Notes: generated by a model not told the origin, from the letters alone. 22,335 nucleotides of DNA from Bacteroidales bacterium M6 (GCA_001689485.1 LUJQ01000008.1:1-22335); one strand, 5' to 3'. Shown: positions 8,841 to 17,381, counted from the stretch's first letter. Program-made: numbers and translations.

Positions 8841-8848
8841 TACTTTTG
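8841..8848 (+). promoter_or_regulatory. -7 box of the RND efflux operon promoter
   Basis: TACTTTTG is an exact TAnnTTTG match. The sequence about 20 bp upstream (ATAT) lies inside the palindrome and does not match TTTG. Start of transcription is expected near 8855, about 160 nt before the ATG at 9017. Confidence 0.65.
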
Positions 8849-9016
8849 CAGCTGAAATTGCGGAAATGCTCTAATAATAAGCCGGAAAGCGTTTAAACGG
8901 GGGGATACCCGCCAATGCTGTCGCCATTATCAAACCAGTGCGATTAGATTAACCCGCACGTTTCATTTCTAAAGGTAAAAAAGAAAACAAATACAGGATT
9001 TTAAACAGTAAAAGCA

Positions 9017-10207
9017 ATGAAGAATCGCAAAGTGCACTCGCTGGCAGCCGTTGTGGCAGCTACAGCGACCGTTTTCACTTTCACGTCGTGCGGTGACAAG
9101 TCAGGCCAGCAGATGCCTGCCGACATGACACCGGAAATCGGAATCCTCACAGTGCAGGAAGGATCCAGCGACCTCAACAGCAGCTACGCAGCCACAATCA
9201 AAGGTAAAACCGACGTCGATGTCCGCCCGTTTGTTTCGGGATTCATCACCAAGGTAAATGTCGACGAAGGGCAGTATGTGAAAAAGGGACAGCCCCTTTT
9301 CACCCTCGACCAGGTACAGTACCAGGCAGCAGTCGACCAGGCTGCGGCATCCGTAAACTCGGCCCGCACAGCCCTTGAAAGCGCGAAACTCACCGCTGCC
9401 AACAAGCAGCATCTTTTCGACAAGAACATAATCAGCGAATACGAAAACCAACTGGCCAAAAACTCGCTGGCACAAGCCGAGGCACAGCTGGCACAGGCCG
9501 AGGCTGCCCTCACCACAGCCCGCAAGAACCTGAGCTACACCGTGGTGACCGCACCCTCAAACGGCTTCGTAGGTTCAATCATCAACCGTGAAGGCTCACT
9601 GGCATCACCCTCGATGGTGACACCGCTCACCACACTCAGCGACAACTCCGACATATATGCCTACTTCTCGTTCAACGAGAAGGACATTCTCGAAATGACC
9701 AAAGGAGGCAAGAGCCTCAACGAGGCAATCGCACAGCTGCCCCCGGTTATGCTCCGGCTTTCCGACGGCACCATCTATCCCGAACCGGGCAAAGTTGCCA
9801 CAGTGTCGGGCGTCATCGACAACTCGACAGGTTCGGCCAACGTGCGTGCACGTTTCAAAAACGACAACGGCATGCTCCGCAGCGGCTCCACCGGCCAGAT
9901 TCTCATCCCCAACCACAAAGAGAACGTGATTCTGATTCCACAAAAGGCAACCTTCGAAATCCAGAACCGCCGCTTCGTGTATGTGGTCAACGACTCCAAC
10001 AAGACCGTGTCGACCGCCATTACCGTTGCTCCTGAAAACGACGGGCAGCAGTTCATCGTGACCAACGGCCTCAAACCCGGCGAACGCGTGGTTGTGGAGG
10101 GTGTAGGCACCAAGGTGCGCGACAACATGCCCATCAAGCCCTTTGACGCAGCAGCCCGCGCTGCCGCCATGGCGGCACAACAGCAGCAGGCAGCCCCGCA
10201 GCAGTAA
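9017..10207 (+). CDS. RND efflux periplasmic adaptor (membrane fusion protein), lipoprotein
   Basis: A 396-residue AcrA/MexA-type adaptor that bridges the inner-membrane RND pump and the outer-membrane channel. The signal peptide ends TFTSC, giving a lipidated Cys25. The first lipoyl half-motif is VDVRPFVSGFITKVNVDEGQ (about 66-86) followed by VKKGQPLFTLD. An alanine-rich coiled-coil hairpin follows (about 98-170), then the second lipoyl half (TVVTAPSNGFVGSI). Beta-barrel and membrane-proximal domains run to about 375, where LKPGERVVVEGVGTKVRDNMPIKP is typical of the family. The C-terminus is a Gln/Ala-rich tail. It is the first gene of the pump operon, 111 bp before the permease gene. Length and motifs are normal for the family; substrates cannot be read from the sequence. 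Confidence 0.93.
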   Translation: MKNRKVHSLAAVVAATATVFTFTSCGDKSGQQMPADMTPEIGILTVQEGSSDLNSSYAATIKGKTDVDVRPFVSGFITKVNVDEGQYVKKGQPLFTLDQVQYQAAVDQAAASVNSARTALESAKLTAANKQHLFDKNIISEYENQLAKNSLAQAEAQLAQAEAALTTARKNLSYTVVTAPSNGFVGSIINREGSLASPSMVTPLTTLSDNSDIYAYFSFNEKDILEMTKGGKSLNEAIAQLPPVMLRLSDGTIYPEPGKVATVSGVIDNSTGSANVRARFKNDNGMLRSGSTGQILIPNHKENVILIPQKATFEIQNRRFVYVVNDSNKTVSTAITVAPENDGQQFIVTNGLKPGERVVVEGVGTKVRDNMPIKPFDAAARAAAMAAQQQQAAPQQ

Positions 10208-10258
10208 CCACACCCCACCTACTTTCTATCACTAAACGTAAAAAAAATAACAAGAGGC

Positions 10259-10291
10259 TGCCTGCAACATTTCCTAGAAAACATGCAGGCA
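10259..10291 (+). other. intercistronic hairpin between adaptor and permease genes
   Basis: An 8-bp perfect stem, TGCCTGCA (10259-10266) and TGCAGGCA (10284-10291), with a 17-nt loop and no U-tract. It may affect processing or stability; it does not look like a terminator. Confidence 0.35.
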
Positions 10292-10318
10292 AACTCGGAA
10301 TCCATTCATATCTGACAA

Positions 10319-13300
10319 ATGAAACTGGATACATTCATTAACCGCCCGGTGCTGTCGACGGTAATCTCGATTTTCATCGTGCTGCTGGGTCTGATCGGTC
10401 TTAGCTCCCTGCCGATTACCCAGTATCCCGACATCGCCCCCCCGACCATCTCGGTCAGCACCAGCTATAACGGCGCCAACGCACAGGCCGTGCTCAACTC
10501 CGTTATCGCACCCCTCGAAGAATCAATCAACGGCGCCGAGGGTATGACCTACATCGAATCGACCGCCACCAACACCGGCGAGGCAACCATCAACGTTCAC
10601 TTCGAACAGGGCTTCGACCCCGACATGGCTGCCGTCGACGTGCAAAACCGTGTTGCGAAGGCCCAGAACCTCCTCCCAGCCGAAGTAACCCAGGTAGGTG
10701 TGATTACGCGCAAACGCCAAAGCTCCATGCTCGTTGGTGTGGCCCTTTACACCAACACCCCCGACTACGACGGCGAGTTCCTCGACAACTACATGAAAAT
10801 CAACGTCATCCCGGTTCTTCAACGTGTGAAGGGCGTGGGCGACGTGATGAGCTTCGGCGGCGACTACTCCATGCGTATATGGATCAAGCCCGAAATCATG
10901 GCACAGTACGGACTGACCCCGGCCGATGTCGCAGCCGCCCTGCGCGACCAAAACATCGAGGCCGCCCCCGGTTCGTTCGGCGCCCAGGGCGAGCAGTCGT
11001 TCCAATACACGATGAAGTATCGCGGACGCTACGAAACCCCCGAGGAATTCGAAAACATCGTTGTGCGCACCAATGCCAACGGCGATGTGCTCTATCTCAA
11101 GGATGTGGCCGATGTGGAACTCGGCAAGGTAACCTACGACTACACCTCGTCGCTTAACGGCAAACCGGCTACCATGGCCATCGTGTTCCAGACGGCAGGC
11201 TCCAACGCTACCGAAATCATCAACGAATGCCTGGCACAGGTTGAAATCATGAAGAAAGACCTCCCCAAGGGTCTGGAATTCGCCGTGCCGATGAACAACA
11301 ACGACTTCCTCTACGCCTCGATTCACAAAGTAATCTCGACCCTTATCGAAGCATTCATCCTTGTGTTCTTCGTGGTGTATGTGTTCCTCAGCGACCTCCG
11401 CTCAACCATCATCCCTGCCATCGCCATCCCTGTAGCCCTTGTGGGTACATTCTTCGCGATGCAGCTCATCGGGTTCTCCATCAACCTCATCACCCTGTCG
11501 GCCTTGGTGCTTGCAATCGCCATCGTGGTCGACGACGCCATCGTGGTGGTCGAGGCTGTGCATGCCAAGCTCGATGCGGGCTACAAGAGCGCCCGCAAGG
11601 CTTCAATCGACGCCATGAGCGAAATCGGCACAGCCATTATCTCCATCACCCTGGTCATGATGCTCGTGTTCATCCCCGTGTCGTTCATGCCCGGCACATC
11701 GGGTATCTTCTATCAGCAGTTCGGTCTCACCATGGCCATAGCCATCGGTTTCTCGGCATTGAACGCCTTGACGCTTTCGCCTGCGCTCTGCGCCGTGTTC
11801 CTAAAGCCACACAAGGCCGACGGTTCGCACGACCCGCTGTCGAAACGCATGGGCGATGCCTACAAGGCAGCCGGCCAAGCCATGATTGGCAAAACCGTAG
11901 GCCGCTGGGAAAGTTTCTGGCTCCCGCTCGGCACACTTGCCATGCTTACCGCAACCATCACCTTCATGGTGATGGGATGGTTTGACTTCCCGACCGTGCT
12001 GCAAGGCATCATCGCCCTGCTCTGCGCCGTGCTAACCGTGTGGGGACTGTTCACACAATCGTTCAAAAAAGCGTTCGAACGCGTGTTCAACAGCATCCTC
12101 GGCGGCTACAACAAATGCACATCGTTCTTTATACGTCATAAAATCACCTCGGCCGGCATCGTGGCAGCATCAATCGCCATACTCGTATGGCTTATGGGCA
12201 CCACCCCCACCGCCCTTGTGCCAAACGAAGACACCGGAACATTCTTCGTGATGGTCGACATGCCCCCGGGCACATCGCAGGAGCGCACAATCGAGGTGAT
12301 GAACCAGGTTGACCATGTGCTGATGAACATCCCGGCAGTGGAATACAGCCAGCAGATTGTGGGTTACTCGTTCATCGCCGGTGCAGGACCCACCTACGGA
12401 ACATTCATCGTCAAGCTAAAAGACTGGAGCGAACGCGACAAGAAAACCGAAAGCGTCGATGCCGTGCTGGGAATGGTCTACGGCATAACAGGCCAGATTG
12501 TGAAGGACGGACGTGTGATTGCCTTCGCCCCGCCGATGATTACCGGTTACTCCACAACCAACGGTTTCGAGCTTAAGATGCAGGATAAGACCGGCGGCGA
12601 CATCAACCAGTTCTTCGCGGTGGTTCAGGGCTTCCTGGCACAACTCAACCAGCAGCCCGAAATCCAGATGGCCTACACCACCTTCAACCCAACCTTCCCG
12701 CAGTATAAAATCGACATCGACGCCGCCAAGGCACAGAAAGCAGGCTTGTCGACATCGACCATCCTTTCCACCCTCCAAGGCTACTACGGCTCGATGTATG
12801 TGTCGAACTTCAACCGTTTCGGTAAAATCTACCGTGTGATGATGCAGGCGCCCCCACAGGCCCGCGTAAGCCCCGAGACCCTCAAGAACATCAAGGTGCG
12901 CTCGGCCAACGGCTCTATGGCATCGCTTGAAAACTTCATCAATATCGAGAAGGTTTACGGCCCCGACTTGTTGAACCGTTTCAACCTCTTCCAGTCGATT
13001 GCCGTGACGGGTAACCCCGCCGAAGGCTATTCGTCGGGACAGGCACTCGCCGCCATCGAACGCGTAGCCGCCCAGACACTCCCCGCAGGCTACGGATATG
13101 AGTACGCAGGTATGACCCGCGAGGAAGGCACAAGCTCGTCGAACACCACGGCGATTATCTTCGGCCTCTGCCTCCTGTTCGTCTACCTCCTGCTGTCGGC
13201 ACAGTATGAGAGCTATATCATTCCCTGGGGCGTTATCCTCTCGATTCCGTTCGGTCTGATGGGTTCGTTTATCTTCGCCAAGATTTTCGGAATCACCAAC

Positions 13301-13705
13301 AACATCTACCTGCAGATCTCGTTGATTATGCTTATCGGCCTCCTGGCCAAGAATGCCATCCTTATCATCGAGTTCGCGCTCGAACGCCGCCGCACGGGTA
13401 TGTCGATTGTCAACGCCGCCATCGCCGGTGCAACAGCACGTCTGCGACCGATTCTTATGACCTCGCTGGCCTTGATTATCGGTCTTCTCCCGATGATGTT
13501 TGCCTCAGGTGTAGGTGCCAACGGTAACCGCGCCCTCGGTGTAGGCTCGATCGGCGGTATGTTAATCGGTATGATTCTCCAGATTTTCATCGTGCCCGCC
13601 CTGTTCGTGGCATTCCAGATTATCCAGGAAAAGATTACCCCCATCAAGTGGAAAGACACCGACAACGAAGGCATCGAAAGCGAAATCGAGCAGTACTCAC
13701 GCTAA
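10319..13705 (+). CDS. RND efflux permease (AcrB/MexB-type, HAE1 family) with an internal insertion
   Basis: A proton-driven inner-membrane pump of 1128 residues. Family features are the N-terminal FINRPVLSTVISIFIVLLGL helix, LPITQYPDIAPPTI, the TM4 pair VVDDAIVVVE (Asp405, Asp406), and the TM10 lysine in GLLAKNAILI (Lys1011), the proton-relay residues. RLRPILMTSLALIIGLLP near the C-terminus is also conserved. E. coli AcrB has 1049 residues. The extra length sits between TM6 (ending near LKPHKADGSH, about 500) and TM7 (about 618): the stretch corresponding to 74 AcrB residues is 146 here. It contains two added hydrophobic segments, 533-555 and 557-578, before the usual FKKAFERVFNSILGGYNK helix. 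The reading frame through it is intact. Likely substrates are amphipathic drugs, bile salts or detergents, from family knowledge only. Confidence 0.95.
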   Translation: MKLDTFINRPVLSTVISIFIVLLGLIGLSSLPITQYPDIAPPTISVSTSYNGANAQAVLNSVIAPLEESINGAEGMTYIESTATNTGEATINVHFEQGFDPDMAAVDVQNRVAKAQNLLPAEVTQVGVITRKRQSSMLVGVALYTNTPDYDGEFLDNYMKINVIPVLQRVKGVGDVMSFGGDYSMRIWIKPEIMAQYGLTPADVAAALRDQNIEAAPGSFGAQGEQSFQYTMKYRGRYETPEEFENIVVRTNANGDVLYLKDVADVELGKVTYDYTSSLNGKPATMAIVFQTAGSNATEIINECLAQVEIMKKDLPKGLEFAVPMNNNDFLYASIHKVISTLIEAFILVFFVVYVFLSDLRSTIIPAIAIPVALVGTFFAMQLIGFSINLITLSALVLAIAIVVDDAIVVVEAVHAKLDAGYKSARKASIDAMSEIGTAIISITLVMMLVFIPVSFMPGTSGIFYQQFGLTMAIAIGFSALNALTLSPALCAVFLKPHKADGSHDPLSKRMGDAYKAAGQAMIGKTVGRWESFWLPLGTLAMLTATITFMVMGWFDFPTVLQGIIALLCAVLTVWGLFTQSFKKAFERVFNSILGGYNKCTSFFIRHKITSAGIVAASIAILVWLMGTTPTALVPNEDTGTFFVMVDMPPGTSQERTIEVMNQVDHVLMNIPAVEYSQQIVGYSFIAGAGPTYGTFIVKLKDWSERDKKTESVDAVLGMVYGITGQIVKDGRVIAFAPPMITGYSTTNGFELKMQDKTGGDINQFFAVVQGFLAQLNQQPEIQMAYTTFNPTFPQYKIDIDAAKAQKAGLSTSTILSTLQGYYGSMYVSNFNRFGKIYRVMMQAPPQARVSPETLKNIKVRSANGSMASLENFINIEKVYGPDLLNRFNLFQSIAVTGNPAEGYSSGQALAAIERVAAQTLPAGYGYEYAGMTREEGTSSSNTTAIIFGLCLLFVYLLLSAQYESYIIPWGVILSIPFGLMGSFIFAKIFGITNNIYLQISLIMLIGLLAKNAILIIEFALERRRTGMSIVNAAIAGATARLRPILMTSLALIIGLLPMMFASGVGANGNRALGVGSIGGMLIGMILQIFIVPALFVAFQIIQEKITPIKWKDTDNEGIESEIEQYSR

Positions 13706-13798
13706 GGGCATCTGCCTGGGAATGGTTTCAAAATGATTCCCGGCAATCTCTGAAAGTGTGTTTGTCATAAAGTCAGACATAACAGCATCAGTCCGCAT

Positions 13799-13834
13799 CC
13801 GCCCCCTCCGGGCATCATTCCCCCGGAGGGGCGG
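13799..13834 (+). other. GC-rich hairpin between permease and outer-membrane factor genes
   Basis: Arms 13799-13812 and 13822-13834 form a 13-bp G/C-rich stem with one bulged C. No U-tract follows; the next bases are GCGGAAGGAC. It lies 27 bp before the ATG at 13861. It could protect or attenuate the transcript and set the level of the outer-membrane protein relative to the permease. Confidence 0.5.
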
Positions 13835-13860
13835 CGGAAGGACAGAAACAAAACCATAAG

Positions 13861-15258
13861 ATGATAATGAAATTCGACAAAATAGCACGGATAGGGCTTC
13901 TGACGGCTGTGGGCGTGACCATGCTCTCGTCATGTCATATCTACAAGAAATTCGACATGCCGCAGGACACTGCCATGACCAAGGAATATGTGCAGGCAAA
14001 AGAGTCGGCACCCGACTCCACCGCCTACGGCAACCTCAACTGGCAGAGCGTGTTCACCGACCCCCTGTTGCAGGATTACATCAACCGGGCACTCACCAAC
14101 AACGTGAACCTTGAAAACGCCCGCCTCAACGTGGATGTGGCACGCGCCAACCTGCTCGGGGCCAAACTGAGCTACCTCCCTGCCGTGGCAATCAACGCCA
14201 CAGGCGCCGGGGCCTCATATGCCGGAAGCGGCTTCAGCGGCAGCTGGAACTACACCATCCCCATGGCCATAAGCTGGGAAATCGATGTGTTCGGCAAAAT
14301 CCTCAACAACAAGCGCAGCGCTTCAGCCGCAATGCGCATGCAGGAGGACTACCTGCAGGCCGCACACTCCCAGATAATCACCGGCGTGGCAACATGCTAC
14401 TACACCATCGCCACCCTCAACGCACAGCTCGCACTGAGCAAGGAAACCGCCGAAATCTGGGCGAAGAACGTAGAGATAATGAAGGACTATAAAGAGGCCG
14501 GACGCGTAAACCAGGCCGCCGTGGTGCAGAGCCAGGCACAGTACTGGTCGATACTCGCATCAATCACCGACCTTGAAACCGCCCTCACACAGGCCAACAA
14601 CTCGATGTCGCTGCTGCTCAACGAGGCACCGGCAACATGGGAAATCCCTGCTACGGCACGCATGGAAGTGCCGCAGATTCTGCGCGACGGAATCGCCATG
14701 CGTGAACTTGCGATGCGACCCGACGTACGTGCGGCCGAAGAGGGGCTGGCTACGGCATACTATGCCACAAACTCAGCCCGTGCGGCCTTCTACCCCGGCA
14801 TAACCATTACTTCGAACGGCGGCTTCACAAACCTGCTCGGCTCATTCATCAAGAATCCCGGCGACTGGTTCATCCAGCTGGCAGGCTCTCTGACCGCACC
14901 CCTATTCTCACGCGGGCAGAACATAGCACGGCTCAAAGGGGCAAAAGCACAGCAGCAACAGGCCATGAACAACTTCGAGCACACCCTGCTCTCGGCAGCC
15001 GCCGAAGTCAACAACTACTGCGTGGCACTCGACAAGACCGCCTCGAAAACGGCCTACCTCACCGAGCAGGTCAAAAACCTCGAAGAAGCAGTAGAGGCAA
15101 CCAACCTGCTGCTGGCCTATGACGGCAAGACAACCTACCTCGAAGTGCTCACCGCACAGTCGAGCCTCCTGAATGCCCAGATAAGCCTCCTTTCGACCGA
15201 ACTCGCACGCGAACAGGCTCTCATCAATCTCTACCAGAGCCTCGGAGGCGGCAGGTAA
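13861..15258 (+). CDS. outer-membrane efflux factor (TolC/OprM/NodT-type lipoprotein)
   Basis: A 465-residue trimeric outer-membrane channel subunit completing the tripartite pump. The signal peptide ends MLSSC, so Cys25 is lipidated, as in OprM. Two outer-membrane-efflux-protein repeats follow: the first with NWQSVFTDPLLQDYINRAL and NVNLENARLNVDVARANLLGA (about 58-110), the second with RPDVRAAEEGLATAYYATNSARAAFYPGITI (about 285-315). Sequences such as AGSLTAPLFSRGQNIARLKGAKAQQ and a C-terminal ALINLYQSLGGG are characteristic. An alternative ATG lies two codons in, at 13867. It is third in the operon, 155 bp after the permease gene, and 28 bp before the lpxA-like gene. Confidence 0.94.
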   Translation: MIMKFDKIARIGLLTAVGVTMLSSCHIYKKFDMPQDTAMTKEYVQAKESAPDSTAYGNLNWQSVFTDPLLQDYINRALTNNVNLENARLNVDVARANLLGAKLSYLPAVAINATGAGASYAGSGFSGSWNYTIPMAISWEIDVFGKILNNKRSASAAMRMQEDYLQAAHSQIITGVATCYYTIATLNAQLALSKETAEIWAKNVEIMKDYKEAGRVNQAAVVQSQAQYWSILASITDLETALTQANNSMSLLLNEAPATWEIPATARMEVPQILRDGIAMRELAMRPDVRAAEEGLATAYYATNSARAAFYPGITITSNGGFTNLLGSFIKNPGDWFIQLAGSLTAPLFSRGQNIARLKGAKAQQQQAMNNFEHTLLSAAAEVNNYCVALDKTASKTAYLTEQVKNLEEAVEATNLLLAYDGKTTYLEVLTAQSSLLNAQISLLSTELAREQALINLYQSLGGGR

Positions 15259-15286
15259 ATAGTTTTCACCCTTAAAAGCTATAACT

Positions 15287-16075
15287 ATGACAAGCCCATT
15301 GGCACATGTTGACCCGTCGGCAAAAATCGGCGCCAACGTAACAATCCATCCCTTCGCTTTCATCGACAAGGATGTGGAAATAGGTGACGGATGCGAAATC
15401 ATGCCTTATGCATCGGTGTTGAACGGCACCCGCATGGGACGCAACAACCGCGTTTACCAGGGAGCAATCATCGGGGCTGACCCACAGGATTTCAGATGGA
15501 AAGGCGAAACAACCTACTGTTTCATCGGCGATAACAACACCATACGCGAAAACGTGATTATCAACCGTGGAATCACCTCCGCGGGAGGCACACGAATCGG
15601 CAACGACAACTTCATCATGGCCAAATGCCACATCGGCCACGATTCCCACATCAAAGGGAGATGCGTGCTCGGCAACGGCGTGACCATGGCGGGCGACTGC
15701 GACATCGACGAATGCTGCATCCTGTCGTCGAACTGCATCGTGCATGAGGATTCCAAAATAGGCAAATGGAACCTGATTAAAGGTGGCTGCCGCATTGCAG
15801 GCAACGTGCCGCCCTACATCATCGTTGCCCACAACCCCGTGGCCTATTACGGTGTCAATGCCTTCGTGATGCGCAAACACGGGTTCACCGACGCACAAAT
15901 CGACGACATAGCGAAAGCCTACCGCAACATCTATCAAAGCGGCATTTCGGTCTATAACGCCCTGCAGCGCATCGAGGCAGATATCGAACCTTCCGAAATA
16001 CGCTCCGAAATCCTCAATTTCGTGCGTTCCAACAATCTCCGCATCGTGGCAATCCCATCGGATATGCTCGATTGA
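15287..16075 (+). CDS. lpxA: divergent LpxA-like UDP-N-acetylglucosamine acyltransferase
   Basis: A 262-residue left-handed beta-helix protein of the LpxA family, which transfers a 3-hydroxyacyl chain from ACP to UDP-GlcNAc as the first step of lipid A synthesis. Hexapeptide repeats run over about residues 3-180 (AKIGANVTIHPFAFIDKDVEIGDG). GADPQDFRWKGE matches the substrate loop, KCHIGHDSHI carries the catalytic histidine (His118, with His115 and Asp119), VPPYIIVAHNP and YGVNAFVMRKHGF mark the start of the C-terminal helical domain. By eye against E. coli LpxA, His144 is Asp137 here and the His160-Gln161 pair is His153-Glu154; the coil is rich in Cys. It is 28 bp behind the efflux channel gene and not beside lpxD, lpxC or fabZ. 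It may be a second copy with altered specificity, or the only LpxA; the family call is firm, the exact reaction less so. Confidence 0.85.
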   Translation: MTSPLAHVDPSAKIGANVTIHPFAFIDKDVEIGDGCEIMPYASVLNGTRMGRNNRVYQGAIIGADPQDFRWKGETTYCFIGDNNTIRENVIINRGITSAGGTRIGNDNFIMAKCHIGHDSHIKGRCVLGNGVTMAGDCDIDECCILSSNCIVHEDSKIGKWNLIKGGCRIAGNVPPYIIVAHNPVAYYGVNAFVMRKHGFTDAQIDDIAKAYRNIYQSGISVYNALQRIEADIEPSEIRSEILNFVRSNNLRIVAIPSDMLD

Positions 16076-16128
16076 GAAGCCGGAACGCGGAGTTGATGAA
16101 AGCAAAGTGATTTTGACCCACTTAGGCG

Positions 16129-16152
16129 AACTAGTTTAACTAGTCGAACTAG
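16129..16152 (+). repeat. three direct repeats of period 9 (AACTAG core)
   Basis: AACTAG occurs at 16129, 16138 and 16147, each exactly 9 bp apart, within units GAACTAGTT, TAACTAGTC and GAACTAGCC. They lie between the convergent lpxA-like and pfkA genes. Function unknown. Confidence 0.6.
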
Positions 16153-16208
16153 CCCCACCCACCTCTGGTCACACTATCACAACCGCCCAAACAAAACCCT
16201 CTATATGC

Positions 16209-16247
16209 GCAGGCGCCGCTACCTTCAATATAGGTAGCGGCGCCTGC
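16209..16247. terminator. bidirectional hairpin between the convergent lpxA-like and pfkA genes
   Basis: A perfect 15-bp GC-rich stem (arms 16209-16223 and 16233-16247, loop of 9) lies 133 bp after the lpxA-like stop and 27 bp after the pfkA stop. The flanks are not strongly U-rich on either strand, but position and strength fit a shared terminator. Confidence 0.7.
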
Positions 16248-16274
16248 TGTATTGATGAGACTCAAAACGTCAAA

Positions 16275-17255
16275 TTATATCGAGAGGCGGCGGAGAGTGC
16301 TGAGGAGGTCGCGGTTGAGAGGCTTGTCGTTCTTGATAGCCTTCACAAACGGCACATACACGATTTCATCGTTCTTAATGCCTATCATAACGTTACGCTG
16401 GTCGTCAAGCAGAGCATCGATGGCAGCAGCGCCCATACGCGATGCCAGGATGCGGTCGTGGGCTGTGGGTGAACCGCCACGCTGCAGGTGGCCGAGAATC
16501 GACACACGCACGTCATATTGCGGGTATTCCTTCTCAACACGCTCGGCAATACCCATGGCACCACCTGTGACAGGGCTTTCGGCCACAAGCACGATCGATG
16601 AGTTCTTGCTCTTACGGAATCCGTTCTGGATGAGGTCGGCCAACTGGTCGACCTCGGTCGAGATTTCGGGGATTATCGCAGCCTCGGCACCCGACGCGAT
16701 AGCCCCGTTAAGGGCCAGGAAGCCTGCATCACGACCCATTACCTCGATAAAGAACAGGCGCTCGTGGGATGTGGCGGTATCACGGATTTTGTCGACACAT
16801 TCCATAATGGTGTTAAGGGCTGTGTCGTACCCGATTGTGGTATCCGTGCCGAAAAGGTCGTTATCGATAGTGCCGGGCAGGCCGATTATCGGGAAGTTGA
16901 ATTCATTGGCAAAAATACGTGCACCCGTAAGCGACCCGTCGCCGCCTATTACCACCAAGGCGTCGATTCCATGGCGCTTAAGCGTGTCGAAAGCCAGCTG
17001 GCGCCCTTCGGGAGTCTTAAATTCCTTGCAACGGGCGGTTTTCAGAATCGTGCCGCCACGCTGTATGATGTTCGACACATTGGCCGTGGTGAATTCCTGA
17101 ATCTCGTCGGTAATCAGGCCGCGATAACCACGGTAGATTCCCTTTACCTTGAATCCGCTGAAAATAGCCGCGCGGGTCACGGCACGTATTGCAGCATTCA
17201 TACCGGGGGCGTCACCTCCGGATGTCAGAATGCCTATACATTTGATTTCTGCCAT
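16275..17255 (-). CDS. pfkA: ATP-dependent 6-phosphofructokinase
   Basis: A 326-residue cytoplasmic glycolytic enzyme that phosphorylates fructose 6-phosphate. The N-terminal GILTSGGDAPGMNAAIR is the nucleotide loop. GGDGSLTGA (104-112) has Gly after the Asp and GLPGTIDND (126-133) has Gly rather than Lys. Both choices mark the ATP-using rather than pyrophosphate-using type; Asp131 is the catalytic base. EVMGRDAGFLA and HLQRGGSPTAHDR are substrate-binding motifs. Length matches bacterial PfkA (about 320). It is a single-gene unit with its own promoter, converging on the lpxA-like gene with a shared hairpin between. Confidence 0.97.
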   Translation of the reverse strand: MAEIKCIGILTSGGDAPGMNAAIRAVTRAAIFSGFKVKGIYRGYRGLITDEIQEFTTANVSNIIQRGGTILKTARCKEFKTPEGRQLAFDTLKRHGIDALVVIGGDGSLTGARIFANEFNFPIIGLPGTIDNDLFGTDTTIGYDTALNTIMECVDKIRDTATSHERLFFIEVMGRDAGFLALNGAIASGAEAAIIPEISTEVDQLADLIQNGFRKSKNSSIVLVAESPVTGGAMGIAERVEKEYPQYDVRVSILGHLQRGGSPTAHDRILASRMGAAAIDALLDDQRNVMIGIKNDEIVYVPFVKAIKNDKPLNRDLLSTLRRLSI

Positions 17256-17310
17256 ATTGTTTTAGTTCTGTTAGTTCGGTTGCGTTGAATAAAGATACAA
17301 TCTCAATTTA

Positions 17311-17318
17311 CAAAGATA
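17311..17318 (-). promoter_or_regulatory. -7 box of the pfkA promoter
   Basis: On the minus strand the sequence is TATCTTTG, an exact TAnnTTTG match, 55 bp before the pfkA ATG. The -33 position is poor, but lies in one copy of an 11-bp imperfect direct repeat (17334-17344 and 17375-17385). Confidence 0.6.
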
Positions 17319-17381
17319 CTTGTTTTTTCGTTCCCCGTGGCTACGTAAACCGATTTTTATACAGTTTTACGATTCCCGTGG

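Larger units (their letters stand above)
8659..9016 (+). other. intergenic region with operator and leader of the efflux operon
   Basis: About 360 bp without a gene. The first 140 bp show nothing recognisable. The rest holds the palindrome at 8803-8820, the -7 box at 8841-8848, and a leader of about 160 nt containing a GGGGGG run (near 8899) and an 11-codon frame at 8915-8947 for which I see no support. Confidence 0.5.

Noticed and set aside
8915..8947. 11-codon leader frame before the efflux adaptor gene
   Set aside because: No regulatory codon bias and no associated terminator or alternative stem that would suggest attenuation.
10523..11326. 267-codon open frame antisense to the RND permease gene
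   Set aside because: Entirely inside a conserved gene and without signal, domain or promoter.
15272..16105. 277-codon open frame antisense to the lpxA-like gene
   Set aside because: It covers the same DNA as clear hexapeptide repeats on the plus strand; its composition (His, Val, Asp rich) is typical of a shadow.
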